A stretch of 64,000 bases of DNA from Antarcticibacterium sp. 1MA-6-2 (GTDB lineage Bacteria; Bacteroidota; Bacteroidia; Flavobacteriales; Flavobacteriaceae), in the NCBI RefSeq assembly GCF_021535135.1, contig NZ_CP091036.1:124001-188000 (forward strand), given 5' to 3'. Both the position numbers and the translations under genes were made by a program. Positions 41,971 through 52,884 of the stretch are shown here, in pieces; positions within the stretch are counted from its first letter, which is position 1, and each line of letters begins with the position of its first letter. A model generated the notes under the pieces. It saw nothing but the letters and a program-made list of their open reading frames with translations. It was not told where the DNA came from and did not search any database.

Positions 41971-44169
41971 TCACTTAGGTTCTCCTTCGGGAACAGGAAA
42001 TCCTCTGTCTCTCATAAGAGCATTAATAGTTGCATCTCTTCCACGGAATTTTTGGTATGCTTCGGCAGGATCCATTGCGTTACGAGGTGCAAATAGATAT
42101 TGTACCAGCCTGGTCGCTAAACTCTTATCATAAAATCCACCAGGAGATTCAGCAAAAGCTTCTGCAGCGTCTGATGTAAGAACATCGGCCCACAAATATC
42201 CATAATATCCTGTGGCATATCCTTCGCCGGAGAATACATGCCCAAAATGAGGAGAACGATGTCTCATTACTATTTCTTCTGGCATTCCCAATTCCTCAAG
42301 GGTTTCTTTTTCAAAAGTTCGTGGATCTATGTTCGCAGGATCAGTAGTGTGATATTTCATATCCATTAAAGCTGAAGCAAGAAATTCTGTTGTTTCAAAT
42401 CCCTGGTTAAAAGTCGAAGCTTTTTTGATCTTCTCTACCAAATCGGCCGGAATGGGTTCCCCGGTTTCGTGATGTAAAAGAAATTGATTAATGACTTTGT
42501 CAGTGGACAGCCATCTTTCGAGCAGCTGTGACTGGAATTCAGTATAATCTCTCACCCCTCCATTAAGGGTAGGGTATTTCACGTTTGAAGATAGAAAGTG
42601 AAGGGCGTGTCCAAACTCATGGAAGAATGTTGTAGCATCATCCCAGGAAATTAGGGCTGGTTCTCCCGGAGCAGGTTTTACAAAATTTGAATTATTGGAG
42701 GATAATACCGTTTCCTTTCCATCAAATGTGGTGTGGCTTCTGTAGGTGGTGGCCCAGGCACCAGATCGTTTTCCTTTGCGGGCAAATGGATCCAGGTACC
42801 ATAATCCAATATGTTCTCCGGAATCTTTATCGGTCACTTCCCAAACTTTTACCTCCTCGTGAAAAACGGGAACACTAGCTTCAGGAACTGGGGTGAACTT
42901 AAAATTAAAAAGTTCCCCTGCTGTAAAAAACAGAGCCTGGGTAAGCTTGTCCAGTTGCAGATATTGCTTTACCTCGTCGCTGTTAAGATCATATTTGTCT
43001 TTTCTCACCTTCTCTGCATAGTAGCGATAATCCCAGGGTTTAATTTCAATATTGGCACCTTCAGCATTAGCCAGCTCCTGCATATCGGCCACCTCTTCTT
43101 CAACCCTGGCTAGTGCGGCAGGCCATACGGCCATCATTAGGTCCATTGCGTTTTCAGGATTTTTAGCCATTCGGTTTTGCAGTCGCCATTCAGCATAATT
43201 ATCATATCCCATTAAGCTTACTCTCTCATCCCGCAGCTTTAAAATTTGTTTAATTATATCATTATTGTCGAACTCATCATTATTATCTCCGCGGGAATAG
43301 TAATTTGTCCAAACTTTTTTTCTTAGTTCTCTTTCATCGGAATAGGTGAGAAATGGATCCATTGAAGAGCGGGTATTTGTTATGGCGTATTTTCCGTCTT
43401 CTCCACGATCTTCAGCAGCTTTGGCTGAAGCTTTTACAAAAGATTCAGGAAGGCCGCTTAGCTGGTCCTTTGTAAGAAAAACAACATAATTTTCCTCCTC
43501 GGCAAGGACATTGTTTGAAAACTTAGTATATAATTGAGAGAGTTCTTTATTTATTTCGGCGTAACGTTGTTTGGCTTCATCGTTTAATTCTGCTCCGTCT
43601 AAAGCAAAGTTCTCATATACAAGATGTACTACTCTTTGCTGATCTTCCGGTAATGGTGTTTGCCGGGAATTATCATAAACTGTTTTTATTCTTTTAAAAA
43701 GCTTCTCGTTTTGAAGAATTTTTGAAGAATACTCAGAAATTTGTGGAGCAAGTTCTGCCTGTATCTCACGAAATTCCGGTGAGGAGATATTACTGCTCCA
43801 TATACCATAGTAGGTAAAAGCGCGATTAAGAGGTTTGCCTGCTCTTTCCATTGCCACAATAGTATTTTCAAATGTTGGAGGCTGGGGATCATTTGCTATC
43901 TTCTGAATTTCCTGCAAATGAAGCTCCATACCTCTTTCAATTGCGGGTTCTAATTGGTCCAGATTCATTTTATCAAAAGCCGGGACTCCTCCATATGGTC
44001 CCTGATATTCTTTTAGGAGAACATTTTCCTCTACATTTTTTCTGTTCATTTCAATTTTTGTTTGTGGTGAGTCCTGGGCTAACATAGAAGTTGGAAACCC
44101 ACTAATTAGAGTAACACCTGCAAGGAGCTGCAAGGACATCATTTTCAATTTTTTTTGATCTTTCATCAT
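41971..44169 (-). CDS. M3-family oligopeptidase / peptidyl-dipeptidase (Dcp-like)
   Basis: This 732-residue zinc metallopeptidase has an N-terminal signal sequence (LQLLAGVTLISGFPTSMLA). The zinc motif HEFGHALH lies near residue 517, with the surrounding FFHEFGHALHFLSSN typical of M3. Conserved blocks near the C-terminus include SGEGYATGYYGYLWADVL, which holds the substrate-binding Tyr residues. It would remove dipeptides or cleave short peptides in the periplasm. The frame is intact. It stands alone, transcribed away from the light-sensing operon. Confidence 0.92.
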   Translation of the reverse strand: MMKDQKKLKMMSLQLLAGVTLISGFPTSMLAQDSPQTKIEMNRKNVEENVLLKEYQGPYGGVPAFDKMNLDQLEPAIERGMELHLQEIQKIANDPQPPTFENTIVAMERAGKPLNRAFTYYGIWSSNISSPEFREIQAELAPQISEYSSKILQNEKLFKRIKTVYDNSRQTPLPEDQQRVVHLVYENFALDGAELNDEAKQRYAEINKELSQLYTKFSNNVLAEEENYVVFLTKDQLSGLPESFVKASAKAAEDRGEDGKYAITNTRSSMDPFLTYSDERELRKKVWTNYYSRGDNNDEFDNNDIIKQILKLRDERVSLMGYDNYAEWRLQNRMAKNPENAMDLMMAVWPAALARVEEEVADMQELANAEGANIEIKPWDYRYYAEKVRKDKYDLNSDEVKQYLQLDKLTQALFFTAGELFNFKFTPVPEASVPVFHEEVKVWEVTDKDSGEHIGLWYLDPFARKGKRSGAWATTYRSHTTFDGKETVLSSNNSNFVKPAPGEPALISWDDATTFFHEFGHALHFLSSNVKYPTLNGGVRDYTEFQSQLLERWLSTDKVINQFLLHHETGEPIPADLVEKIKKASTFNQGFETTEFLASALMDMKYHTTDPANIDPRTFEKETLEELGMPEEIVMRHRSPHFGHVFSGEGYATGYYGYLWADVLTSDAAEAFAESPGGFYDKSLATRLVQYLFAPRNAMDPAEAYQKFRGRDATINALMRDRGFPVPEGEPK

Positions 44170-44354
44170 TCAGGTAAATTAGAGAAAAGAAGTATTTTTT
44201 CTGGCAAAATTTATTATTTTTATTTCGCCCACTTACTAAACGGTGTAAAATTAGTGAGAATACCGTCAATTTACGTTTTCCCTCTGCTTTATCCTTTTCT
44301 AATATTTACTAATTTTACAAAACTTTAAACCTAAAACTTCCTTTTCACCTTTAC

Positions 44355-47300
44355 ATGAAAAATAATAATTCATCTGCCCGCCCTAAAGTAAAAACTTCTT
44401 CAGTGGCAACTACAAGATTAATAGCTGTTGGTGCAAGTGCAGGAGGGTTAGAAGCTTTAAAAGCCTTTTTTCAGAATCTTCCGGGTGATGACAATAATTC
44501 ATATGTAGTCATTCAACATCTTTCGCCAGACTATAAAAGTATGATGGGGGAACTATTGGCAAAATCTACCAATCTTCAAATTGAACAAATTAAGGACAAT
44601 ATGGAGATTCTACCGGGTAGAATTTATTTAATTCCTCCGGTAAATAACCTTGTGATCCAAAATGGCATGCTTCATCTTCTTGAAAAACCCAAGGATCAAA
44701 AGCTTAATTTGCCAATAGATATGTTTCTTCAATCCCTCGCCGAATATAAAACCGACAAAGCAATTGCTGTTATTCTTAGTGGTACTTAAGCAGTGACGGT
44801 ACCAGAGGAATTAGAGCTATAAAGGAAAAGGATGGGATGGTAATGGTCCAGGATCCTGAACAGGCAAAGTTCGATGGCATGCCTCAAAGTGCTATACATA
44901 CAGGATTGGTGGACTATGTTTTAAAAGTTGAAGATATGGGTGAGGAGCTAAGCAATTTTATTAATGCTCCTGTGGTATTACACTTTACTGAAGGTAATAT
45001 TGAATATGATGAACATACCTTATCTAAAATTCTTCACCTGGTAAATGAAAAAACAGGTTTGGATTTTAGGGAATACAAACATTCAACGCTTGCCAGGAGG
45101 GTTGCCAGGAGAGTAAATGTATGTAGATGTAATTCATTGGGAGAATATTACAGCTTATTACAGTCCAATGAAAATGAAATTCCTGTGCTTTATCGGGAGT
45201 TTTTAATAGGGGTCACAAAATTCTTCAGGGATTCGCGGGTGTGGGATATTTTAAGGGAGGAAGTAATTCCAGATCTTATTAAGAATAAAAAGGAAGGTGA
45301 AATTTTAAAAATATGGGATGTTGGCTGCAGTACAGGAGAGGAAGCCTATTCTCTTGGTATGCTTTTGAACGAAGAAATTGAGCGGCAGGACAAAAAAGTA
45401 GAGGTTAAGATTTTTGCGACTGACATTTCACAAAAACACCTTGATATAGGAAGCCAGGGAATATATTCAGAGAGTATAGTTGCAGACGTTGCACCACATC
45501 TCATGCAAAAATATTTTTGTGTTAAAAGCAAAGGATATCAGGTTGTAGAACAAATAAGAAGAATGGTTATTTTTTCTAAACACAACGTGATCAAGAATCC
45601 ACCATTTAGTAATATGGAAATGGTTTTGTGCCGTAACCTATTGATTTATTTTCAGCCCTCTATTCAAAGGAAAGCTTTAAATGTACTGCACTACGGTTTA
45701 AAAGAAGAAGGTGTTTTAGTGTTGGGCACAAGTGAAACTGTTCAAACTCACCGGGAATTTTTTGAGGATATAAGCCGAAAATGGAAAATTTACCGGAACA
45801 TTAATCCTCGTAAAAGGCTAAATTCTGAAAATTTACATTCATCTTCCCGTATTCTGGTTGAAAATAAGACGTTTAGAAAACGTAGTAATGTTTCTGCTTC
45901 TCAGGGGAATATAAGACAGAAGTTCGTCAACGAACTTAATGAAGCTATTCTGGAACAATTCGGTGGGGCTAGTGTTTTTGTTGATTCAGAATTTAATATT
46001 CTACAGGCAATTGGTCAATTTAGAAGATACGCTAATTTACCTGTTAACGGTTTTTCTATCAATCTCCTGGATATGTTAGAGCAGGACCTGAAGCACATAG
46101 TGCAAGCTACCGTGAGAAATGCCGAAAAAGAGAACGATAAGGTATATTACAAAGATGCAGTCTATGAACACAATTTTGAGAAGAAATCTCTGGATCTAAT
46201 TGTAAAACCTTTTAAACAGCACAACCTCGACAACGAAAATAGTTTTGTTATTACGTTCTTAGAAAAAGAAATTGAACTGCATAAAATAACAGAAGTTGAG
46301 AAGGTTACCCTTACCAGCAGGACTAAAGAGTACATTGCAGAACTTGAGACCGAACTAAAGAGGACTAAAGAGGAATTGCAAACCTCCCTTGAGGAAATTG
46401 AAACCAGCAATGAAGAATTGCAGGCGGCTAATGAAGAATTGCTTGCCAGTAATGAAGAGTTGCAAAGTACCAATGAAGAACTACAGAGTGTAAACGAGGA
46501 GATAAATACAGTGAATGCAGAAAATGTTCAGAAAATGGATGATCTGGCTGAACTAAATGCGGACATGAATAATCTTCTCGAAAGTATTGATATAGGTACC
46601 ATATTTCTCGACAGTTCCCTGAGAATAAGAAAATTTACACCAGCTATTAAAAAACACTTCAGCCTTATAAATTCTGACATAGGAAGGCCTATTCATAATT
46701 TCACAACCAATTTTGGAGTTTTAAAAGGACGTAAAGATCTTCTTTCAAGATGTAAAAAAGTAATTGAAACAGGAAAAAAGCAGGAAAGACATATAGTTTC
46801 ACGGGAAGGAAATCATTATTTACAACGTATTTCCCCTTTTATCAATTCCGGAGAAAAACCCGATGGTGTTGTAATAACTTTTGTAGATATAGAGACTTTA
46901 CAAAAGGCCCAGGATAAATTAGTGGCAAGTGAAAAGAAATTTAAATCTTTTTACGAAAAAGATCCTGTGCTTCACTTTAGTGTAGACCCTAATACCTCTA
47001 TAATAAAAGAGTGTAATGAAAAGGCAGTTGAGAAGCTGGGATATTCCTCAAAAGAGGAATTGATTGGCAGGCCTATGTATGAACTTTATGAAGATGAAGC
47101 TCAGCTTAAAGCTGTAAAACTCAATAATTTGTTTATAAAGCAGGGGGAACTTACTAATGTAGAGCAGGAAATGATTACCAAATCTGGTAAAAAATTACCA
47201 GTACTTCTTAATTCTACAGTGGAGTTGGATGAGGATAACAATGTGGTGAGTAACAGGTTCACCTGTGTTGATATATCTGAACTTAAGGAGGCCCAGGTAA

Positions 47301-48004
47301 GACTACGAAAAAAGAAAGTAGCTTTGGAAAGAGCAAATAAAGATTTGGAGCAATTTGTTTCCATTTGTTCTCATGACCTGCAGGAACCTTTAGCAACTAT
47401 TAAATTTGGAAGTGACATTTTGGGCAAGATATATTCCAAACAGCTGGACGAAAAGGGTAAGGAATATATTAAATATATTGATGAAGCTTCAGACAGGCTT
47501 TCGAACCAGATCAAAGCTTTACTCGATCATTCCAGGATTGGCCAAAATACTGAAAAAACTTTGGTAAATACCAAAGAACTTGTCGAGGTAGTGAAGTATG
47601 ATCTTGGAAAACGAATTAAAGATACAAGTGCAAAAATTCATGTTGGTGCCCTGCCAAAAATAATGGCCTACCAGGTGGAATTAAGGCTCCTGTTTCAAAA
47701 CCTTATAAGTAATGCTTTAAAATATAAAGCTGAAGACCGGGATCCGGAGATTAGAATTTCAGCTTTTCCCGAGGGGAACTTTTGGGTTTTCTCAATTATG
47801 GATAACGGTATAGGAATTTCGGAAGAAGATCAAAAAAATATATTTACCATATTTAACCGGGTTAAAACACGTGAAAAATATGAAGGTACCGGGGTGGGAC
47901 TTGCTCACGCTGAAAAAATCGTTTTACTCCATGAAGGAACAATTTGGGTAGATTCTCAACCGGGAGTAGGAAGTACTTTTTATTTTAAAGTGAAAACGGA
48001 CTAA
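44355..48004 (+). CDS. CheB-CheR-PAS histidine kinase fusion (frameshift at 44785-44790)
   Basis: This multidomain signalling protein has, in order, a CheB methylesterase domain, a CheR methyltransferase domain, a coiled coil, PAS domains and a histidine kinase. CheB shows GASAGGLEALKAFF, VIQHLSPDYKS and the Asp motif SGTGSDGTRG. CheR has the SAM motif WDVGCSTGEEAYSLG. The coiled coil is a run of SNEEL-type repeats (about residues 665-720). The kinase part has CSHDLQEPLATI, then DNGIGIS and EGTGVGLA. The frame breaks within the CheB Asp motif at CTTAAG (expected CCGG). Corrected length is 1215 residues. It is followed after one base by the phytochrome gene. No chemotaxis genes are near, so methyl-group signalling of another kind is likely. 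Confidence 0.92.
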
Positions 48005-48005
48005 T

Positions 48006-50228
48006 ATGAAGTTACTTAGCAGAGGATTATCCTTCTCAAATAGATGTAACCAATTGTGACCGTGAACCCATACATATAATAGGAAAATCTCAGGCTCACG
48101 GGGTGATTCTCGCCTGTGACAAAAGAAACTTCAGGATAACTCAGTGTAGTGAAAACTCTTCTGAAATTCTGAGGTTTAAAGTTTCTGAGCTTGTAGGAAA
48201 ACCACTGTCTGTCCTGTTAGCTGAAAACTCTTACAAAGGTTTAAATCCGGGAAAAGGAGAAAAAATCCTGCTTCCCGAAGCAAAGTTCAATAATTCCTCT
48301 TTTCTCGTTATTGCGCATACTTCCGAAGAAAGTTTGATCCTGGAGTTTGAGCCATTGGCAGGTAGTACAACACCTGTCAATTATCAGGAGCAGCTAAGTA
48401 GGATCCTCAATGAATTAACAGCGGCAGAATCTATCGAGCAAATGTGCAATAAGGCTGCTTACCTGGTAAAGACGCTTTTTGGGTATGACCGGGTAATGCT
48501 TTATCACTTTGACGAGGAGTGGAACGGGGAAGTAATTGCCGAAGAGAAAGAGGAAAAGCTGGAGAGCTGGTTAGGACTTCATTATCCAGCTACAGATATT
48601 CCAAAACCTTCAAGAGATCTATTTTTAAAACAGGGGGTAAGAATGATTAGCGATGTTAATTATTCTCCTGCAGTAATTACTCCCGAATATTCTCCAATAA
48701 ATAATAAACCACTGGACCTTTCCCGGTCTGAGCTTCGGGCTGTGTCTCCCATTCATATTGAATATTTAAAAAATATGGGTGTTGGAGCTTCTTTAACGGC
48801 AGCTATTGTTTTAAACGGTAAGTTGTGGGGTCTCCTTGCCTGCCACCATTACATAGCAAAATTTGTAGATTATTATCAACGGCAATCGGTAAAATTTCTT
48901 ACCCAGATCTTTACCAACAGGCTTGCCGTAAAAACTACCGAAATATCTATAGAAAAATCCCGGTATTCTTTGGAGATAAGGAAGAAGCTCGTGGAGCAAA
49001 TGGATAATAACCAGGATATAATTTCAGCAATAACAAAAGATAAAACTTCTTTTACCGAAATCATTTCCTGTTCTGGTGGAGCAGTTTTTTTAGAAGATGA
49101 AATTGAACTTGTTGGTAAAACACCCTCCCGGGAGGAAGTGCAGCATTTAGTAGAAAATCTTCTTAATAGGCAAAAGATATTTCACACCAATCAACTGGAA
49201 AAGATCTTTCGTGCTGCGGGTGCTTATAAGGACGTAGCTTCGGGAGTACTTTCAGTACAAATAGGTGAAAGTGAAAAAAACCTTCTAATATGGTTTCGGG
49301 AAGAAACTTCAGAAAGTGTAAATTGGGGAGGAAAACCTGAAAAAGATGAAGTCATTAAGGGAGGAGTAAAATATTTAAGCCCTCGCAACTCTTTCAAAAA
49401 ATGGACACAGAAGGTATCAGGAATTTCGAGACCCTGGAGAGATTATGAATTTGATGCAGCGATTGCACTGCAGGAGAGTATTACCCATAAAATTGTTCAG
49501 CAACAAAAAGAGGAAATAAATGACCTAAATAAGCGCCTTACCCTGGTCAACAAAGAACTTGAGGCGTTTTCTTATAGTATTTCCCACGATTTACGAGCCC
49601 CATTAAGAGGAATAAGTGGTTATGCAAATATTTTATTGCAAGATCACGGTTCCCAATTAGATGAAAAGGGAGTGAAAGCATTAAATACAATTAAAAATTC
49701 TGCTGCAGGATTAAATCTCCTTATAAACGATCTTTTAAGTTTTGCGAAGCTTGGAAACGAGAAAATTCAGAGGAAACTTAGAGACCTGGAAAAGCTTATA
49801 GAGGAAATACTGGCTTCTTTAAACCTGGAGGACAATTATAGCAACACTCAAATTTCGATTAAAAACGGCTTTCCCGGTATTACCGGAGATGAAAAACTCA
49901 TATTTCAATTGTATAGTAATCTTATTGAAAATGCTCTAAAATATTCTTCAGGAGTTGCCAGCCCTACGATAGAAATGGGTGCCATGCAACAAAGTGAACA
50001 GCCAGACGTTTTTTATGTAAGAGATAATGGAATAGGCTTTAATCCCAAATTAAGCAATAAAATATTTGATGTGTTTTCCCGGCTGGTGGGTGAGGAATAT
50101 GCAGGAACCAGATAGGTTTAGCTATTGCCAGGAAGGTAGTTGATAAACACCAGGGGAAAATATGGGCTGAAAGCTCCCCCGGCCAGGGTTCCACTTTTTA
50201 TTTTACTTTAGCGGGTAATGCTGAATAA
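48006..50228 (+). CDS. bphP: Bacteriophytochrome histidine kinase (two frameshifts)
   Basis: This red/far-red photoreceptor has PAS, GAF, PHY, HisKA and HATPase domains. The biliverdin-attachment Cys17 lies in [18 protein letters not shown]. The GAF domain has [14 protein letters not shown] and the chromophore His in [17 protein letters not shown]. The PHY tongue motif is SPRNSF. The phosphoacceptor His is in [14 protein letters not shown] lesion at codon 4 (CTTAG, 48015-48019) hides the true start, and another at 50108-50113 hides the end ([15 protein letters not shown]). Corrected, it runs from the ATG at 48006 to TAA at 50226-50228, 740 residues. Without correction the first apparent Met (48103) would remove the chromophore Cys. 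Confidence 0.93.
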
Positions 50229-50240
50229 ACCTTGTAAAGA

Positions 50241-50831
50241 ATGATCACGATTCCACTACGAATCCTTTTGGTTGAAGATGTAAAGACAGATGCAGAGCTT
50301 ATAATCTGGCATATCAATAAAATAGTGGAATTTCCACACGTAAAAGTGGTGGATGACCTGGAAGATTTTGAACTGGCACTCCAAAGTTTTGTGCCAGATG
50401 TTGTGATATCTGATTATAACCTCCCTACCTCTTCAGGAATTGAAATTTTTGAAAGTGCACGATCTACAGATGATTCAATTCCCTTTATATTTCTCACGGG
50501 AACAATAGAAGATGAGGTATTGGCTTCTAACACCTTTCTTGCAGGTGCCAGTGGTTTTATTCTAAAAAAGCATATGGATAATCTCGATGCGAAGTTAGGG
50601 CCTCTACTGAAGCAGATTGTTTTTAATATGGTAGGGAGAACAGAGATAAGGGAGAAGGTAAGGCAAAACAAGATCGCGGTGAACCAAATTTACAATTACC
50701 TCGATAACCTCAATGTTGATACAGAGGAGCAAAGGGAGAATATTATTCAAATAAGGAAGAACATAGAAAACATAAAATCAGATGCTGGAAAGGTTAAGGG
50801 AAGAAACAAAGGAGCTTCACAGGGAGATTGA
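50241..50831 (+). CDS. Response regulator with helical extension
   Basis: This receiver domain has the acidic pair E12-D13, phosphoacceptor D58 (VISDYNLPT), T86 (FLTGT) and K110 (FILKK), followed by about 60 residues that look helical or coiled-coil (VNQIYNYLDNLNVDTEEQRE). There is no DNA-binding domain. It starts 12 bp after the phytochrome stop and overlaps the heme oxygenase start by 50 bp, so it is the natural partner of the phytochrome kinase. Confidence 0.9.
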   Translation: MITIPLRILLVEDVKTDAELIIWHINKIVEFPHVKVVDDLEDFELALQSFVPDVVISDYNLPTSSGIEIFESARSTDDSIPFIFLTGTIEDEVLASNTFLAGASGFILKKHMDNLDAKLGPLLKQIVFNMVGRTEIREKVRQNKIAVNQIYNYLDNLNVDTEEQRENIIQIRKNIENIKSDAGKVKGRNKGASQGD

Positions 50832-51366
50832 GAAAGGAAATTTAGCTGAATTTATCCTCTCCCATACTATTACACGGGATCAATATAAGCTGCTATTGCT
50901 GCAAAATTATATAGCTTATTCAGTTACTGAAGGACAAATAAAAGTTTTCCTTGTTGAATTCCCGGCTGATAAGTGTGAACAGCTTCAAAAGGATTTGGAA
51001 GGAGAGGGAGTGGATTATTCTATCGCTAAAAATTTTCAAAAATACTTCAGCATAAACAATAGAGCTGAAGCCATAGGAGCTGCTTATGTTGTTGAAGGCT
51101 CCTCTTTGGGAGGAATGATGATTTCCCAACAAATAGCAAAATGTCCTTCTCTATCAGAAATAGAAAAGCATCATTTCTTTAGTGGGAACAGGCAAGCCGT
51201 AAATGGCTGGAAGCAGTTCTGCAAAATGGTAAAAAAGGAAACATTTTCAGCTTCTGAAGAAGAGCAGGCAGTGCAAAAAGCCAGGGAAACATTTCAGTTT
51301 TTTGGCAAAGTTTTTTCTGAAGTGAAATTGCTTACCCCTTCCGAGGTTATACCTGTGAATAAATAA
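50782..51366 (+). CDS. bphO: Biliverdin-producing heme oxygenase (BphO-like)
   Basis: This heme oxygenase of 194 residues opens heme and so makes the biliverdin chromophore. The proximal heme ligand is His13 in REETKELHREIEK. The distal-helix Gly motif is VVEGSSLGGMMI. It is the last gene of the light-sensing operon, overlapping the response regulator by 50 bp in another frame; the ATG at 50782 fits the known family start. Phytochrome and heme oxygenase together provide both apoprotein and chromophore. The frame is intact. Confidence 0.9.
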   Translation: MLERLREETKELHREIEKGNLAEFILSHTITRDQYKLLLLQNYIAYSVTEGQIKVFLVEFPADKCEQLQKDLEGEGVDYSIAKNFQKYFSINNRAEAIGAAYVVEGSSLGGMMISQQIAKCPSLSEIEKHHFFSGNRQAVNGWKQFCKMVKKETFSASEEEQAVQKARETFQFFGKVFSEVKLLTPSEVIPVNK

Positions 51367-51527
51367 TTTTCAGGTTAATGGAAGCCTTAAAAACAAAGCT
51401 TACTAATGCTGAATTATAGAGAGTGGCAACAATTATTCACTTAATTAAGTTCAGCGGCAAAGGGTTTATTTAATTGCTCCTGCACCATTTCCTGATCAAA
51501 CCTTCTTGTGGCTGTAGAATGTTTTTA

Positions 51528-52115
51528 TTAAATATCCAGAAGAAACTCTGATACTTCTCTGACCTCTCCCGGCGAAAACCCCTCGATAGTTTCCTGGCCA
51601 ATCCGCACACGAACCAGCCTAAGGGTGGGATATCCTACTACGGCCGTCATTTTCCTAATTTGCCGGAATTTTCCCTCTACCAAGGTTATAGAAATCCAGC
51701 TGCTGAGACCATGGCGATCATCTCTAACTTTCTTAAGGCGTACGGGTAGAGCAGGAGGAGTCTTAAGAAGATAAGCCCGGCAGGGAAGTGTTAAATATTT
51801 TTGACCATTAACCGAAATTTCAACCCCATCCTTTAATCTTTCAATGGCCTGTGGATCTATAGAACCATCTACCTGTACGTAATATTCCTTTTCAACCTTT
51901 TTACTTCTTACCTCCTCACTTATATTTCCACTCGTAGTAATAAACAGCAAACCTTCTGAATCTTCATCAAGACGTCCAATGGCCATGGAGCCGGGAGGAA
52001 ATTCGTGCAATTCGCCAAGCAACTTTTTATTCTTCCGTTTAGTCTGATTATTGAGGAATTGGCTTAAAAAACCATAGGGTTTATAAAGTTTAAAGTTTTC
52101 AACTTTCATAATCAC
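51528..52115 (-). CDS. Ribosomal RNA pseudouridine synthase, RsuA/RluE family
   Basis: This 195-residue enzyme has the catalytic Asp in GRLDEDSEGLLFITTSG, the start VENFKLYKPYGFLSQF (family motif I) and the ending EGKFRQIRKMTAVVGYPTLRLVRVRIG, where the Arg-rich motif III sits. It lacks the S4 domain found in RsuA, which fits the RluE type that modifies 23S rRNA. The target uridine is inferred from family only. The start could be the first or third residue Met. Confidence 0.9.
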   Translation of the reverse strand: MIMKVENFKLYKPYGFLSQFLNNQTKRKNKKLLGELHEFPPGSMAIGRLDEDSEGLLFITTSGNISEEVRSKKVEKEYYVQVDGSIDPQAIERLKDGVEISVNGQKYLTLPCRAYLLKTPPALPVRLKKVRDDRHGLSSWISITLVEGKFRQIRKMTAVVGYPTLRLVRVRIGQETIEGFSPGEVREVSEFLLDI

Positions 52116-52212
52116 TTTCTCATAAGTTATTACTATTCAGAAACCAGTAATTTTTTTTTGCTGAATGCTCGTGTTTTCGGGCCAAATGTAAGGTTATTCT
52201 ATTAGAATCAAT

Positions 52213-52220
52213 TATCTTTG
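52213..52220 (+). promoter_or_regulatory. Candidate Bacteroidetes -7 box (TATCTTTG)
   Basis: It matches TAnnTTTG and lies 64 bp before the azurin-like gene. No TTG at -33 spacing was seen. Confidence 0.4.
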
Positions 52221-52284
52221 GAGAGCCTTTATAACTACCTTTTTTGAGGTAAAAGGTTTAAATCTTTAACCTAAAAATTTTAAA

Positions 52285-52836
52285 ATGAAAAACTTAAGTA
52301 AAATATTATTTGTGATGGCAGCCACTGTTTTAATAGGTTGTGGTAACGAGAAAAAACAGGAAGAAAACGAGGATTTTACAATTAGTGGAGAGAATACAAC
52401 TGTAGACGCGGTAGAAAGCACCCTAGACGATGAAGATGCGGTTAACTCTTCTTCTGATTCCAATGTTGTTGAAATTTCTCTAACTGCTAATGATCAAATG
52501 CAGTTTGGTAAGAATGAAATAAAAGTAAAAGCTGGCCAAACTGTTAGATTGACCTTAGAGCATGTGGGTCAAATGCAGGAAAATGTGATGGGCCACAACT
52601 TTGTTCTATTAAAACAAGGTACTAATATTAACGAATTTGGTCAGGCAGCAGCTCAGGCAGCTGATAATGATTATATCCCTCAAAATTCTGATAAAGTAAT
52701 AGCTCATACCGAAATAATTGGTGGAGGAGAAACTACTACAATAGAATTTACTGCACCAGCAGCCGGAACTTACGACTTCATTTGTAGCTTCCCCGGACAT
52801 TATGCTTTAATGCAGGGAAAATTTATTGTGGAGTAA
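52285..52836 (+). CDS. Azurin/plastocyanin-like blue copper lipoprotein
   Basis: A lipoprotein signal (MAATVLIGC, Cys19) and an acidic linker (residues 22-60) precede an azurin domain. The four copper ligands are visible: His in MGHNFVLL, then Cys, His and Met in FICSFPGHYALMQG. It would carry electrons at the cell envelope, probably to a terminal oxidase or nitrite reductase outside this window. The acidic linker likely lets the domain move away from the membrane. The frame is intact and a strong terminator follows, so it is a single-gene unit. Confidence 0.93.
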   Translation: MKNLSKILFVMAATVLIGCGNEKKQEENEDFTISGENTTVDAVESTLDDEDAVNSSSDSNVVEISLTANDQMQFGKNEIKVKAGQTVRLTLEHVGQMQENVMGHNFVLLKQGTNINEFGQAAAQAADNDYIPQNSDKVIAHTEIIGGGETTTIEFTAPAAGTYDFICSFPGHYALMQGKFIVE

Positions 52837-52860
52837 AAATTTAAGTCTTTTAAAAAAGAA

Positions 52861-52884
52861 CGCAGCCCCCGGCTGCGTTTTTTT
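52861..52884 (+). terminator. Intrinsic terminator of the azurin gene
   Basis: CGCAGCC and GGCTGCG form a perfect 7-bp stem around CCC, followed by seven Ts. Confidence 0.93.

Noticed and set aside
46340..46520. Repeats of about 21-24 bp coding for NEEL-type motifs
   Set aside because: These are the usual coiled-coil heptads of CheB-CheR-kinase fusions, not a mobile or CRISPR-like repeat.
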